Shown here: in pieces, positions 63,201-64,000 of the stretch
Layout of the letters: the number at the start of each line of letters is the position of its first letter
Numbering within the stretch: the first letter of the stretch is position 1
Assembly (NCBI RefSeq): GCF_036417845.1
Contig: NC_089981.1
Span: forward strand, 83,555,268 to 83,619,267
Reading direction: 5' to 3'
Length of the DNA stretch: 64,000 nt
Origin: Apteryx mantelli
Lineage: Eukaryota > Chordata > Aves > Apterygiformes > Apterygidae
Translations under genes and position numbers: made by a program
The notes under the pieces: model-generated
Told to the model about the DNA's origin: nothing
Databases searched by the model: none
Seen by the model: the letters and a program-made list of their open reading frames with translations, nothing else

Positions 63201-64000
63201 TGTAATCCTGGTTTACTGCTGCACACAGCACCTTTGATGGAAAATTAGATATCCATCAAACTGTTTTCACTCAAAAATCGGGTTTCCCAATTTAGAGCAA
63301 TTTGTTCGTTTTCCGTAACTTCATGGCTAAGTCTATCAATATCAAACACATACACATCTTAACATGCAGTAGGAGAATTTTTATTTTGCTGTTATAAGTA
63401 ATGCTTAAGGTGATAAAAACACAAGAGCGCCTCGATTTTACATCTGGAAAAAAGTTCAGTGCATATCGTAGTGTTAAAATTGGTTCTTTACCATATTCAT
63501 TTTTCAATGATGCCATCATGTGAAAAAAATGTATATGTAAGGTCACATGGTACACTCATCTCACATGACTGGTCACTCATTTAATATGTAAAATAGCCAC
63601 AGCAACCAGAATTCTGGGTCGGAAGAAGTGCAGTGATGCAACTGTTATGAAACTGAGTTACAGCACACAGTGTTGATTAGAGAACACCGAATGTAAGTAG
63701 TGGGTCTATTTTTAGCTACTCGTTAAGATTAACTGTAGGATGAAAAAATATCACCTGGAACTTTAAAAATCAAACAGTTAATTAAAACCGTGGTTTCAGT
63801 TACAACTGTTGACAGTCTGAGTTGCAGTCTTTCCACACAGTCCAAAAAATTTCTGTATAGAACTCCATGGAAATTCTGTACATGGTTGCCTGGCAAATTT
63901 AGGCCCTATGTAAAGATTCATCTCTGTTTCATTTCTTATTTCAAGATTATGAACATAATTAAAACTTCACGTTAGAAGTAAAGTGGCAGCCTAAATATGT
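60246..64000. other. Intergenic region downstream of SIX6OS1
   Basis: AT-rich sequence. No open frame exceeds 90 codons or shows a recognisable domain. I see no exon of a neighbouring gene; in mammals PPM1A lies on this side. No repeat family was recognised. Confidence 0.6.

Noticed and set aside
60246-64000. PPM1A or another neighbour on the right side
   Set aside because: I found no phosphatase motif or plausible exon. The region appears intergenic.

Overview
The window looks like a bird (sauropsid) nuclear genome. It carries CR1-type LINEs with the octamer 3' tail typical of avian CR1, long introns with GT/AG junctions, CpG islands, and two vertebrate genes that I recognise from their proteins: SIX6 and SIX6OS1 (C14orf39).

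Layout. (1) 1-11,894 is intergenic, presumably on the SIX6-SIX1 side. It has no gene I can support, but becomes CpG-rich in patches from about 9 kb. (2) 11,895-14,900 is SIX6 on the minus strand: a CpG-island 5' region, two coding exons (12,474-12,642 and 13,636-14,207) giving 246 residues, and a short 3' UTR ending at a tandemly duplicated poly(A)-signal unit. (3) 14,900-19,950 is non-coding upstream DNA of SIX6. (4) 19,950-20,770 is a strong CpG island with YY1-like and E2F-like motifs, one candidate promoter for the next gene. (5) 23,561-60,245 is SIX6OS1 on the plus strand. I reconstructed 17 coding exons whose phases all match. Together they give 1,764 nt (587 residues plus stop), followed by a 3' UTR of about 0.5 kb. 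At least one untranslated first exon must lie upstream of the ATG exon. (6) Intron 4 of SIX6OS1 holds two nearly identical CR1 LINEs in tail-to-tail inverted orientation; the first keeps a complete 978-residue ORF2 with endonuclease and reverse-transcriptase motifs. (7) 60,246-64,000 is AT-rich intergenic DNA with nothing recognised.

How the genes relate. SIX6 is a homeodomain repressor of eye, pituitary and hypothalamus development. SIX6OS1 is a meiotic synaptonemal-complex central-element protein that partners SYCE1. They are adjacent on opposite strands, as in mammals, but act in unrelated tissues. The mammalian 'opposite strand' name raises the possibility that the SIX6OS1 leader starts beyond the SIX6 3' end and crosses SIX6 antisense. 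There is no sign of a prokaryotic system, CRISPR array, defence island or wholly new gene cluster. The most notable items are the intact CR1 ORF2, the CR1 inverted pair in a meiotic-gene intron, the duplicated poly(A) unit of SIX6, and the CpG island motifs.
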